Below, piece after piece: positions 12,664 to 23,252 of a stretch of DNA of 64,000 nucleotides. The DNA is from Pyrenopolyporus hunteri (lineage: Eukaryota > Ascomycota > Sordariomycetes > Xylariales > Hypoxylaceae), in NCBI GenBank assembly GCA_902806595.1, contig CADCXC010000003.1, forward strand, positions 1,302,001-1,366,000, written 5' to 3'. Each line of letters begins with the position of its first letter. Within the stretch, counting starts at the first letter, position 1. Below the pieces are notes generated by a model. The model ran no database searches. It was not told where the DNA came from and saw nothing but the letters and a program-made list of their open reading frames with translations. The position numbers were made by a program, and so were the translations under genes.

Positions 12664-12798
12664 ATGGCGAGTGCGGGCTCTGAGAGTCGTCCGCTTAGCC
12701 CCCCAAATGAGGTACTACACGAGATCATCTCGTATTTACAGCCCTGCCCGCCCCAGTTCAGCCATATTGCGTCTTGTTCTAAAGACTTGAATTTTTAA
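12664..12798 (+). pseudogene. Truncated F-box protein relic
   Basis: A 44-codon frame starts at ATG 12664 and ends at TAA 12796-12798. Residues 13-42 read like the start of a fungal F-box: a P-x-N-E-V-L-x-E-I-I-S-Y-L core, then a S-H-I-A-S-C-S-K-D-L segment, the usual L-P-x-E-v-l..I..yL and laqvsk.l pattern. Just after it the sequence turns AT-rich and no downstream exon or further homology is visible. I read it as the leftover 5' end of a broken gene. It could instead be a very small real gene or a first exon whose remainder I failed to see. Confidence 0.45.
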
Positions 12799-13007
12799 AA
12801 TTAGAAATAGAAAACTGAAAGAATCTTATAAAATATTTGAGTTGGCAAGCTTTATATCGGTAGATAGTAGGTATCACTCAAGAGGGCGAGGACGAGGGAC
12901 GGACTAAGATCACCGCTCATTCTACGTAGCCCTATTGACCGTGCTACTCATGTAAACGACAACCCGCAGAGTAAACCTATCAACATCCCTACTCTATACT
13001 TAAAAAT

Positions 13008-14349
13008 ATGTCGCTAGCTTTCGACAACATCCTCAATTTCCGAGACGTCGGAAAGACCGTCAACGATTACCTCGGCCGAAAGTAAGTCGTCGTGCTCTAT
13101 GCATGGTCACGTCCTAGTCGCATTCGGGCCTTAGCTAAGGGGAAACGCAAAATCATCGTAGAGTAGTCCGCGAAGGCGTATTATACCGATCCGCGCGCCC
13201 GGGTGAGAAGCGACTTTTTCCTGCCTCTCATTCTCGTCTTATCAGTGACCACGTACCCACCTACATACCAAGGTTGCTAACACCCATCCCCAGACGAAGC
13301 GTCTCCCGCAGACCGCGCAAGACTCAAGGATGAGCTCGGCATTAAAACGGTCATGGATCTCCGGACCAAGTAAGACGGATAGATAGACGCCCTACGCGCA
13401 TCACTCCCACGTGTTAGGCAGGCAGGGAGGGAGATAGAGGGCTAACGACCAACGCCTCAGAACGGAGCACCTCAAGCAAGCGCAGAAGCGCGGGGCCAGC
13501 GCGAGCAGCAGCAACACCGCCGCCCCGGCGCGACCCGACGCGGCGCCCGCGCAGATCCCCGGCTTGCGGTACCTGCACATCAAGGTGACGGGCCGGTCGT
13601 TCGAGAGGTTCCTCCTGAGCCAGCTCTCGTGGTGGAGTTTCATGTAAGGCTTTATTCTCCCCGTCTTTTACGCATACCACCTATCTACCTAGGTAGGTAG
13701 GTAAGTACCTATTTATTAAGAAGCTAACGAATACGCGTCACCGCCAAAAAGTAAACTCATCGTGCTCTTCCTCCTCGGCTACCGCACCCAAGCCATCGGC
13801 CTCGTGAGCCGGGAAGTCATGCAGCCGCGGGGCCTGGTCGGCATGGGTATCGTCACGGTAGACGAATCGGGCGCCGAGATCGCCGAGGTGAGTTGTCTTT
13901 TGAATTATTCTGCCCAACCTCATTCGTGATTTTCATATATACAAGCAAACAATACATGTAATCTCACGTCACTCACACTCACACCTCCACAGGCCCTCCG
14001 CACCCTCCTCGCCCCGTGCTCCCTCCCTCTCCTCGTGCACTGCACGCAAGGCAAGGACCGCACTGGTCTCGTCGTCGCGCTCGTCCTCCTCGCTCTCGGC
14101 GTGCCCGCGCCCGCCGTCGCGCACGACTACCGGCTCACGCGGGCGGGGCTCGAGGCCGAGCGGGAGGCGCGGTTGCGGGAGATCCGGGAGATCGGGCTCC
14201 CGGCCGAGTGGGCGGACGTGCCGGACGGGTTCGTCGAGGCGGTCGAGGGGCACCTGAATGACAGGTACGGAGGTGTCGAGGGGTATCTGGATGGCATTGG
14301 GTTTGGGAAGGAGGAAAGGATGAGGCTTGTGGAAGTGTTGGGTGCGTAG
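13008..14349 (+). CDS. Tyrosine/serine protein phosphatase (Y_phosphatase3-like)
   Basis: Six exons: 13008-13081, 13162-13202, 13294-13369, 13461-13643, 13752-13887 and 13993-14349, with introns of 80-108 nt; 288 residues, in frame throughout. Family marks are the N-terminal FDNILNFRDVGK block, LYRSARP, a TVMDLRT strand, and the catalytic P-loop HCTQGKDRTG with Cys187 and Arg193 (CX5R) in the last exon. The C-terminal helices (YRLTRAGLEAER..) fit the same group of fungal dual-specificity-like phosphatases. Substrate is unknown; relatives are suspected to act on phosphotyrosine or phosphoinositides. The fourth exon carries a low-complexity Ala/Ser/Pro insert (about residues 75-100). The splice pattern is dense but each junction restores frame. 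Confidence 0.85.
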
Positions 14350-14447
14350 AGATTATTAGTGGTAGAGAGTCAATACATTATATCTACTTGTGGTGGGGAG
14401 AGGCATCACATCGTACAAGGAGCATTCATATGTTCGGAACAAAAAGT

Positions 14448-15724
14448 CTATTTCTTTCGGAAGCGGCCTTGTATCCAGCAGCGATACATCTTCAGGCGCC
14501 GCGCTCTATTCACGAGCATCCTTCTATCAACGCCTAGCTCCTCTATCTCAAACAAGGGCTGCTTAGCCGTCGGTTCTGAAGAGCCAACAGTTTCACCACC
14601 TTCCGGCTCATCTCCTGGAGACGTGGATGTCGTCCCAGTCCAGATCTGAGCGAGCTCGTCCTTCTCGAAAAAGTAGACCCGCGTGCCGTCACCCCTAATG
14701 TAGAAGTTCTCTTCTAGGTATCGACCTTTTTTGAATCGAACCTGTGCTAGATCACCTCTGCCGTAGTCGCGGAAGCAAACCTCGCCGCCCGGCTTCAGTA
14801 CTCGATAGATGTTCCGCACGGCCTGCTCCCACTGCTTCGGGGACAGGGCCGAGAATATGAATATCATCAGGACAACGTCTACACTGCCTTCCTCTAGGCC
14901 GGGGGGAAGGTCGTCGCCGGCGGCATCCCATACGTCGGCTTGCATGAAGTCGGTGTTATACTCTTCGTGACTACGCATCACCTCAACAGCCTTCTTGGAG
15001 AAGTCACAAGCATGCACTTTCAGCTTGGGGTTCTTGTTGTTGGCTAGGATGGGGAACGCGGTGTTGCCGGCGCCAGCACCGACCTCTAGTATTGTAGCCG
15101 GACCAGCATCTTCCGCAGTGACCCTTCCGAGTACGGGGAATTCTTGCTGCAACCACTTGCGGTTCTTGAAGAAATTGGCAGTGTTATTCTTATAGAAGAG
15201 GTTCCACCATTTGGCAGGGTCCGAGTTGAACCTATCTGTAATTGTGCCTGTTAGCGACAGTGCTCGCTAAATATCGTCAAATGAAAGTGGAATGAAATAA
15301 GGTGCGTCAGATGGGAGCGAAAGAATTGATGGTAAGTTGGTCATCAAGGAAGTTCAGATGAACTATGCATAATGGGGTATCATCAGAACACCGGGATAGT
15401 AAGAAGAAAAGCTGTTTACTCACTTTTATCGAAGTCGGAGACTGGCGACCCTCGCTGCATAGCATATTGCTGCTCTGCGTATTCCTTGTAAGCGTCGTCA
15501 GTCTCCACATGATCCCAGGCGTTGAACTCGAAGACATCATCGTCTTCCTGGAGGTAACGCGATCCGAACTGGAAGGGATCTGTCCGCTTCATGTTGTACT
15601 GGGGATCATGGCTCCGATGGGCAGGTAACTGCGCCTGCGCATCTTCTTGCACCGTCAACGCCGAAGCCTTCTCTACTAACTCGTCGGGCAATGCAGCCGC
15701 GGGAGCAGTGGCAGTGGACGCCAT
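14448..15724 (-). CDS. METTL2/Trm140-type tRNA N3-methylcytidine methyltransferase
   Basis: Exons 15424-15724 and 14448-15235 with a 188-nt intron (GTGAGT..ACAG) give 362 residues. The first exon ends in SDFDK and the second continues NRFNSDPAKWWNLFYKNN, a conserved block of the METTL2/6/8 group. The SAM-binding motif I is ILEVGAGAGNT near residue 152, followed by HACDFS (acidic ribose-binding end of strand 2) and a VDVVLMIFIFSAL motif IV strand. The C-terminus has the DGTRVYFF segment and an insert rich in Gly/Glu/Ser. Family members make m3C32 in tRNA-Thr/Ser. The actin-binding extension of S. cerevisiae Abp140 is absent. Start is the ATG at 15724; the open frame upstream has no ATG. Confidence 0.88.
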
Positions 15725-16299
15725 TGTGAGTAACGGCGATCCCGCGCGGCTCGGCTGGAATGGTTCACTGGTCTTCTCGTTGGTCACCGCCAGTGTTTGG
15801 CTCCTTGCATATTAGGAGGAACTCGTTGGAAAAGCGAGCTGAGAATAAAATTTAGGCGGAGAAGAGGGAAAAAAAAGTTGAAGGAAAATTTAAGGAAGAA
15901 ATGGGGTGGGGGTCGCTAAGGCCAGGTACAATCTTATCGATAACCAACCTTATCTTGTAAGTTCGAGGCGCAACTTTGTGGCCGGTCAAACCCGACGTCA
16001 CTTTTTCCATCCGTACTCGATCGTATTTTTCTTACAAACAAGAGCGCCGACTTAGTTGTGTACTATTACCGCGTATTCCCTTCATTTACGGCTTTAGACT
16101 TAGACAAATAGACGATAATATGGCATGCAAAAAGCGATTCTTATAGACTTCACGAGACTTTTCATACCTAGTTAGCTACCTATACAACTTACAACCCTCG
16201 TTCCTTTACCTCTGCGACATCCCTCTCCTCTCCACCTCTAAACCGCCGACCCCCATATACTAAGAACCCTCGAACGGAAACACGCCCGCACGCACACCA
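15725..16299. other. Divergent intergenic region, METTL2-like / COQ10
   Basis: 575 bases shared by two divergent starts. It contains the palindromic box TTATCGATAA at 15934-15943. No other element recognised. Confidence 0.55.
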
Positions 16300-17079
16300 A
16301 TGTCAACAAAAACAGCAACAACCCGCCTCCTCCCCCTCCCCCCGCGCCTCCTCCGCGCCTCCCACCAACACCCGCACCGCGCGACCCAAACCCGGCCATT
16401 CATAACCCTCCCGAACCTGCCGACCTTCCCCTCCGCCTCCGACCCGCTCACCCTGACCGCGACCCGGCGCCTCCCCTACCCGCACACGCGCCTGTACGAC
16501 ATCATCGCCGACATCGACTCGTACGCGGGGTTCCTGCCGTACTGCCAGACGTCGCGGGTGACGCAGTGGACCACCCCTCCCTCTTCTTCTCCCTCCAACA
16601 ATAATAATAATAATACCAACGACCCGGCCCCGGCCCGTAACCGTCGGTGGCCCGCCCGCGCCGACCTAACCGCGGGCTGGGGCGGGTTCCAGGAGACGTA
16701 CACGAGCCGTGTGTTCTGCGTGCCGCGCCTAGGCGTCGTCGAGGCGATCAGCGGGGACGCGCGGAGCGAGATCCCGGGGGAGGAGCTGCGGCGGGAAGGG
16801 TTGGTGGATCCGGGCCCCGGTAGCAGTAACAGTAGTAGTGGTGGGAGCGGTGGTGTGTTCAAGAGCCTGGTGACGCGGTGGACGGTCGTGCCCGCGGGGG
16901 GCGCGGACGGGTGGAGCGACGTGCGGCTGAGTATCCGGTACCAGTTCGCGAACCCGGTGTACGCGGCGGTCAGCGCGGCGGTGGCGGATAAGGTGGCGCC
17001 GGTCATGGTGGAGGCTTTCGTCCACCAGGCCGAGCGGATCCTAGGGAAGACGGGGAGGGATGTGGAGGTTGTGCGGTGA
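16300..17079 (+). CDS. COQ10: Coenzyme Q-binding protein Coq10 (START-like domain)
   Basis: A single-exon gene of 259 residues. The first 45 residues are Arg/Pro/Ser-rich without acids, a plausible mitochondrial presequence. The polyketide-cyclase/START-like fold follows: the conserved TATRRLPYPHTRLYDIIADIDSYAGFLPYC block (about 53-82), a central ADLTAGWGGFQETYTSRV strand pair, and a C-terminal helix (VADKVAPVMVEAFVHQAERILG, about 228-249). Coq10 binds ubiquinone in the inner membrane and is needed for efficient respiration. Two low-complexity inserts, Ser/Asn-rich at about 90-108 (AAT triplets) and Gly/Ser-rich at about 170-185, interrupt the domain where loops are expected. The C-terminal boundary is typical. 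Confidence 0.88.
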   Translation: MSTKTATTRLLPLPPRLLRASHQHPHRATQTRPFITLPNLPTFPSASDPLTLTATRRLPYPHTRLYDIIADIDSYAGFLPYCQTSRVTQWTTPPSSSPSNNNNNNTNDPAPARNRRWPARADLTAGWGGFQETYTSRVFCVPRLGVVEAISGDARSEIPGEELRREGLVDPGPGSSNSSSGGSGGVFKSLVTRWTVVPAGGADGWSDVRLSIRYQFANPVYAAVSAAVADKVAPVMVEAFVHQAERILGKTGRDVEVVR

Positions 17080-17918
17080 CATAGACATAGACATATATTG
17101 GTCAAGTCATTGTTGTCCATTATGGCGCGTCGCAATTATTGATGCGTCTTAATATGTATTATATTATGGTCAGGAATTAGCCTCTGTCCGATACACTCGT
17201 GGGCCATCCGACATAAACCCAAGGTATACGCCATACTAAACCCAAGACTTAGACAACAGCGAATCTTCACTCGAACAAGTAGAAAGTTATGTACAAATCT
17301 CAAAATCAATTCAGAACCTATAAAAACTCCTAATTTAGATGTATGTAACAGATTAGTCCGGGTGTATCTTGGTCTCTTTGCCGTCTTTCTCACTCGACGC
17401 CACCCCAAGAAGTATGGTCAAAAATATGGTCAATCAAATCTGAAGACAAAATGCTCACCGCCCCGAAAACAACATTCATATGCGGGTCGCATCATCTCGT
17501 ACATTTGGTCATTCTTTGCACATGAGACGTCGTCACCTCGTATAGAAAAGGAAAATAATAGTCCCAAATGCAAGCCCGGTAGCAGCAGAAATTATACAGG
17601 TCTACCGTATCGAAAACGTGGCGGAATGTCGTGTTGTTCCCTGTGGTAATAAGTATTTCGTCCACAATAGGCCCCCTAAGGAAAAGCCTACGAAAAAGAA
17701 TAATAAAATGCCGCTTCAGACAGAGACGTTGTCTCGAGCCGGGGTATAGTGCAGAATCAGTTATTATAGACCGCCGCGAAACTCCCCGAAAACGAAAATG
17801 GAGATGAGACTGAAATCAGGATTGTGGTCGCCGTAAGAAAGGCACCGAGTCGAGGATGACAATTAGCTAAAGTCAACTCGCCCGTGTACCTCCACGCGAT
17901 CGTGAAAGGGGCGATGAC
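17080..17918. other. Convergent 3' intergenic region, COQ10 / ULD protein
   Basis: About 0.84 kb between two stop codons, AT-rich from 17100 to 17350. Open frames of 90-95 codons on either strand here show no recognisable domain and no codon-like bias; I regard them as chance. Confidence 0.55.
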
Positions 17919-20356
17919 TCATCGCTTGGTTCTGCCACTGCGTAGCGATTCGTGAGCTCATAGGACGAAAAGCGTGGGGAATGTAAATACTAACCTCTTT
18001 CCTTTGGAAGGCTTAGCAGCTCCTCCTCCTATCCAGCCAATAAATCCACTATTTACCTTTTGCTTTGGCTTCTTGCTGGCGGGTGGCTTGTTAACCCCGA
18101 TAACCTGCACATCAGGCGGGAGACCGACCCCTCGCGGGTCGGTTGGACGTCCGTTGGGTACGCCCTGAGGCCTTGCCTGACCGGGTATGCCGCCCATACC
18201 CATACCCATGCCCATGCCCATGCCCATGCCACCGCCCATACCCATCATAGGATGATGGGTTGGCGGAGGAGGAGGCCCGGCGGTACCCGGACGCTGCTGG
18301 CTCTGTGGCCTGACGCCTTGTGGCCCGAAGCGAGGGCCCATCTGGACCGTCCCTGGTGGCATACGTCCCATAGCTCCTTGGGGTGCGGCTGGTCGGTCCA
18401 TGGGCCACATATGCATTGTTATCGACCAGTCAGGTTCAATCACCTTCTCCCATACCTGGGGGAGGATGATCTCCCCGTTAGGGTCGATAAGGTCGTAGTG
18501 CCCGGCCTGTACGTGAGGGCCGATAACGTCGACGTGTATGAAGGCTTGCTTAATGAGCTCTTCCATGCCCTAGACAAGGTAAATTAGCGTGCAATCATAA
18601 GCAAAATCACGGGTCTCTGCACATACCTGCCAGGTTTGGCACAGATGGAAGGGGAAGCTGAATTTTCTCCCGACAGCGTCCTTGAACCGGATGGGCGCCT
18701 TATCTTTGCCGAGACTCTTCTTGTTTGCTTCCTCGGCCTTGACCTTCGCCTCCTCCAAAGCCTTCTTCTTGAACGCCTCCTCTTCTTTCTTTTTGGCCTC
18801 CTCGGCAGCTTTGGCTGCCTCTGCCGCCGCCTTCTCGTCTTCTATCTTCTTGCGGGCTTCGAGTTCGGCTTTGATCTTCGCCTCCTCCTCAATCCTCTTC
18901 TGCCTTGCCGCCTCCTCCGCCGCCTTGGCTGCCGCCGCCGCCTTAGCTGCCTCCTCGGCCTCAATCTTCTTACGGGCCTCCATCTCGGCCTTGGCCTTGG
19001 CCTCTTCCTCGAACCTCTTCCGCTGCGCGGCCTCTTCCGCAGCTCTCTTTTCCGCTGCGGCCTTTGCCTCGGCTTCGGCTCTGAGGATAGCCTGTACCTT
19101 AGCCGCGGCGGCAGCCTCTGCCAGGGCAGCGGCCTCAGCCTCCCTCTTCTTCCTTTCCGCTTCGGCTTTCTGCTCAGCTTCTAGCTTGTCCCGCGCAGCT
19201 CTCTCAGCGAGGGCGATCGCTTCGGCTTCCCTACGGACACGTTCCGCTTCAGCCTTCCTTTCCGCCTCGATGGCTTCTCGCGCCGCATTTGCGGCAGCGA
19301 TCTTTGCTTGTTCGATTTCCTTCTGCGCTTTCTCGAGGGCAATCCTTCTCTCCTCGGCTCGGACTTCTTCGTCTCTCCTTCTCTGTTCCATTTGCTGTTG
19401 GAACGCCAATTCCGCTTCTTTCCTAATCTTAGCTTCGAGTTCCCTCTGCTTGGCCTCCTCCTCTTGCCTCTTCCGCTCGGCTTCGATCTCGGCCAGCTTC
19501 TTCTTCATAGCTTCCTTCTCAGGATCCTCTTTCGGAGGCTCCGGGGCAGGTGTGCGAGGCTGGCCAATATCGGTCGGTGGGGGCGGAGGAGGTGACCATT
19601 GGTATTGTGCCATACCGTGCGGCATAGGATACTGTGGCCCTCCACCAAAATACTGCTGACCGCCGCCGGCGCCGCCACCAAAAGGCATCATCTCGTTACG
19701 CATCATCTCATTACCAGCGGGCCATCTATGGTCGCCACCAAAATAGTTACCGGTATTCCCGTTCATCGGGGCGAACGGGTTTTGGTAGTGGGGCCCGTAC
19801 GGCACTACCTGCCCACTCCCGCCGAACGGCGGAGCGTACCCGCCGACATGGCTCTGGGGATAGGCGCCACGGCCACCGCCGTAATACTGGTTCCCGCCGG
19901 GCGGCGGGTAGGCGGCGCCGCGGCCGTAGAAATCGTAGTCTGAATCCAGGCTGGCAGATGGGTTCGGCGCTTGCCGATAATCGTATTGAGGTGCTGGTCT
20001 ATGTGCGACGCTCCTCCCGTGCTGGCCGGACGGAGTACGGGATGGGGGGCGGCGAGCTTGAGCCTCGCGATGTTGACGCCTTGCTGGATGGGTCGAAGCG
20101 GAATCTTCAGGGTCGATTTCGTCGTCGTCGATCTCGTCGTCGTCCTCGTCGAAATCGTCTTCGTCAGTCTCTTCGTAGGACTCTTCCGAAGGCACGTCAC
20201 TCCGACTGTTATGTCTCGAGTCTTCCTCTTCTGAGTAGCTGGGATAATCCGATATGGGACCGCTGTGGCGTAATTTGTTCGAGAAACGGCTTCGACTTGA
20301 ATGAGGAGGTCAATGGGCGACCTTACAAAGTGACGGGCTGCGGCTACTTACGACAT
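17919..20356 (-). CDS. Coiled-coil protein with C-terminal ubiquitin-like (ULD-type) domain
   Basis: Exons 20352-20356 (ATG plus two bases), 18627-20295, 17995-18569 and 17919-17931; introns 56, 57 and 63 nt; 753 residues in frame. Layout: acidic Ser/Glu/Asp N-terminus (about 20-65), Gly/Tyr/Pro-rich disordered stretch (about 90-230), a very long Ala/Glu/Lys/Arg coiled coil (about 245-535), then a conserved domain beginning IRFKDAVGRKFSFPFHLC and continuing over the intron to ..GPHVQAGHYDLIDPNGEIILPQVWEKVIEPDWSITMHMW, which fits the fungal ubiquitin-like ULD_2 group. A Pro/Met/Gly tail with a Met-Gly dipeptide run ends in SKGKRTKR. The family is widespread in filamentous fungi with no assigned function that I know. 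Confidence 0.8.
18193..18229 (-). repeat. Hexamer tandem repeat coding (Met-Gly)n
   Basis: Six copies of CCCATR on the plus strand, read on the minus strand as alternating Gly-Met in the tail of the ULD-domain protein. Confidence 0.75.
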
Positions 20357-23252
20357 TGGTGACGATGTAACTCAAAGTTACCCTCTGCTCGCGACGATCT
20401 CCCTAAGAAAGTCGAAGCAAAGGGAGATTAGCGATTAGGCGGTAGGTGACGTTACCGATCTCGCCGTACTTAGCGGGACTAATTTGCAGCTCAGAGCTTA
20501 GTTCGGGCGAATCAAATAGTATCGTAGGCGTACGTCTTCTGATCCTCGAAGCAACAGGAGCGGTGGCGCGAACGAACCAACTTGTCTCTGATGATGTTGT
20601 TAGCGAAAAATTAACCCGACGTTGCCGAGTTTTGAATTTCTTTTTTTTCTTTGTTTCTTCTTCTCTGCGTTTGTGGATCCAGATGTAAATAATGTAAATA
20701 ATGGGAATAATGAGGGCAGAGTGGCGGGGGAAAATGGCTAAAGGTGAAGGATTTGAGTATTGTGCGTGCTGTTGGTGCGGAGCAATGCGAAGATGGATTG
20801 AGGAATTTAGAAGGGCTTTTTGTAGAAAAAGTCTCTCGTGACAATTGAGCGGTGCAATATTTCAGAGGCCGAAAGTTGCCTAGGGGGTCCCAGTCTGCCA
20901 ATGAGACCGGTTCAGTTGGGCGCAAAGGGATATCGAATTGGGTTGCTGTTCGCTGGCAAATTGTGCGGAATTGCAAGTGGCGCGAATTGAAGCGGGGTGA
21001 GAAATTGTAAGTCGGCTTAAGAAAATGCAATGCGCATGGGGGCATGCAACTATGCAGTTCCAAGTAGCGTCTTCAATTCGGTGAATCTCGCGTAGGGGTA
21101 GCCTATACCTACCACCTAGCACGAATCGTACAGGTAAAACAGGTAGATGTACCTAAGGTAAGGTAAGGGCGTAAAGGTGAAACTTTTCGTTATAGGGAAT
21201 ATGTAGGTACCAGGTGAGGTATGCAGGTCATGAAGGTACGATACATTGCAGGTAAAATGGAACGGAATGTGCGAGGCAGACAGACAGATTCGAACTTACC
21301 CTCAATGCTAACAAGGTACTTTTCTTTTCCCGGGTATCGGTCGGTACCCGTGGGGGAAGGGGCCAGTCCCAGTTCCAATTCCAGTCGCAGTTCCTAGTCG
21401 TAGTTCCAGTCGCAGTTCCAATGTCCCCCAATACAACAAAAAGCACCGTGTATGCGACGGAAGCTCTAATACTGTCGCCGATGATGCAACAAAAAAATTG
21501 ACGACGACAACAACTCCTCGTTTTATATCGTTTCGCCTCGGAGGGCTAAAACGAAAGAAAAAAAAAGCCTGCGGTCAGCACTTTCGAAATCCGAGCGTGC
21601 AGATCGAGGCACGATCGACCGCGGGTCTTGTATTTATTGTGCGTCAGGAAGGATGAGGGAGGCAGGGGAACAGGGAGGATGCCGGGAACTTATAATAACC
21701 TAGCGGCGCTACTAGTAGAACCCACGATTCCGTCGTCAGCGAGGGGCCAAGCCAAAGTAGCAAGCGGCGGACGGTGGGCGGTGGGTAGGTAGCGGACGAC
21801 GGGGAACAGGTGACACAGCCCAGATCAACACAGGGAGGTAGGTAAAGGCAGAGAGGGGAGGGGGCCCGAACTAATAACATATGCGGTAGGTAGAGGTATG
21901 TAGCAATAAACAACAATGACCACCACAATAACATAACAATAACATACTACATACATACGTCTTCCTCACTTACACAGACATACAACATACACGTACCCCG
22001 TACTACGGCGCACATATAGGCGGCAATGCTCTAGAATCTTCATCCTTGGTCTCTTGTATGTAGATCCCTCCTCGCAGGGGTTGGTCCATCAGCACTAGCT
22101 TAGGCCTAGACATGCTCGTACTAGAAGAAAAAGATGACTACCAAGATAGGGACGGGCGTTATGTGTGCGCCTATGTACTACCTCCCAAGAATGTAAAGAG
22201 ATATTAACGTACGTTCGGCTGGCTCTTCCCTGACGTGGAAGATGTTGCTGTACGCTCTGATGAAGTCGAGCTTCTACGGTTCTTCTTTTCGCTTCTCTCT
22301 GTGTAAGAGTGATGGCGGTGGCCGTGTGTATGTAGGGATGGGGTGTTGTGTGGTAGCAAAAGAGGGAACTGAAAGGAATGATGGGCAGAAATAGAAAGAG
22401 TGAGGGTGGTATCTTAAACTTGTTAATATCCGGGTGTCAGTTTAGATCTGGTAGCATTGAGGTGCTTGTTATTGCTGTGAAGTCCGTACTGTGTACAAGT
22501 CGATCTAGAGAAGGGAAGGGTTGAATACCTAGGTAGGTAGGGTAATTAGAGAGAATAAGAGGGGGGATGCCGGGCTGGGAAAAGAGTGCAGAAATACCTA
22601 CCTACATACACGCAAGCAGCAACATCTGGCCCACACCGCTTGCGCGCTGCTGGGGGCAGATGCAGACTCACAAGCTGCCAATGATCTCGATTCATCGACT
22701 TACACCGAACACGACAGCATAATCATAACTGGTAACCTTCCTCTTGGAAATTATTCCGTCCGGTGTGTATTCTCCGTCTGGATTCCTACTCTCCAGTTTG
22801 CCAGATTATTCGCTGCTATCTTCGTCCTCATATCGGATTGGACGGAGCTTTGCCGAACCATTCTGCGGCAGGCACTATGGCGATGATCAGACATGATGCT
22901 TTTCTTCTTCCTATTTTCCCCCTTTTCTAGGGAAAAAAAAAGCTCTCGATATCGATAGACTGGACGTCGCCTCTACATCGATAGGCGGCGCTTGTCCGAC
23001 CCGAGAATGCGCATGAGTGGGTGATAGAAGACTGGTCAATGTAGCAAATCGTGAAGATTAAGGCCCCAGCCCGCAAACTGAGTATTGGTGCTGTTGTTCC
23101 TGCAAGATGAGGGCGGCGGCTATGAACATTCTCTCGTGTCGTCTCGAAACTAACTTGAGGTCTTGAAGCTGGGAATCAAGAGGCGGTGGCCGTTCACGTC
23201 TACTAATAAGCGCTCTCTCACTTACCCACGACCCTTTAGCAGATCTGGTATC
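20357..23252. other. Long gene-free region upstream of the ULD-protein gene
   Basis: About 2.9 kb without a coding gene I can support. It contains the start-proximal leader of the ULD-protein gene, the tandem repeat at 21363-21422, several GGTAGGTA runs (21100-21180, 21780-21850, 22525-22545), and a pair of ATCGATAG boxes (22951-22958 and 22977-22984). The minus-strand open frame 21644-21934 (96 codons) is rich in Leu/Pro and looks like chance. Confidence 0.5.
21363..21422. repeat. Tandem repeat, unit about AGTTCCAGTCGC
   Basis: About five imperfect copies of a 6/12-nt unit (CCAGTC / CAGTTC alternating) in non-coding DNA. Confidence 0.7.

Noticed and set aside
15725..15787. N-terminal extension of the METTL2-like protein
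   Set aside because: The frame is open upstream but has no ATG; the nearest ATG is 15724.
18682..19659. 325-codon open frame on the plus strand
   Set aside because: It is the exact antisense of the Ala/Glu/Lys coiled coil on the minus strand; its Ser/Ala/Leu-rich translation is a composition shadow.
21644..21934. Leu/Pro-rich 96-codon minus-strand frame
   Set aside because: Low-complexity translation of GGTAGGTA-type repeats, with no hydrophobic-helix spacing.
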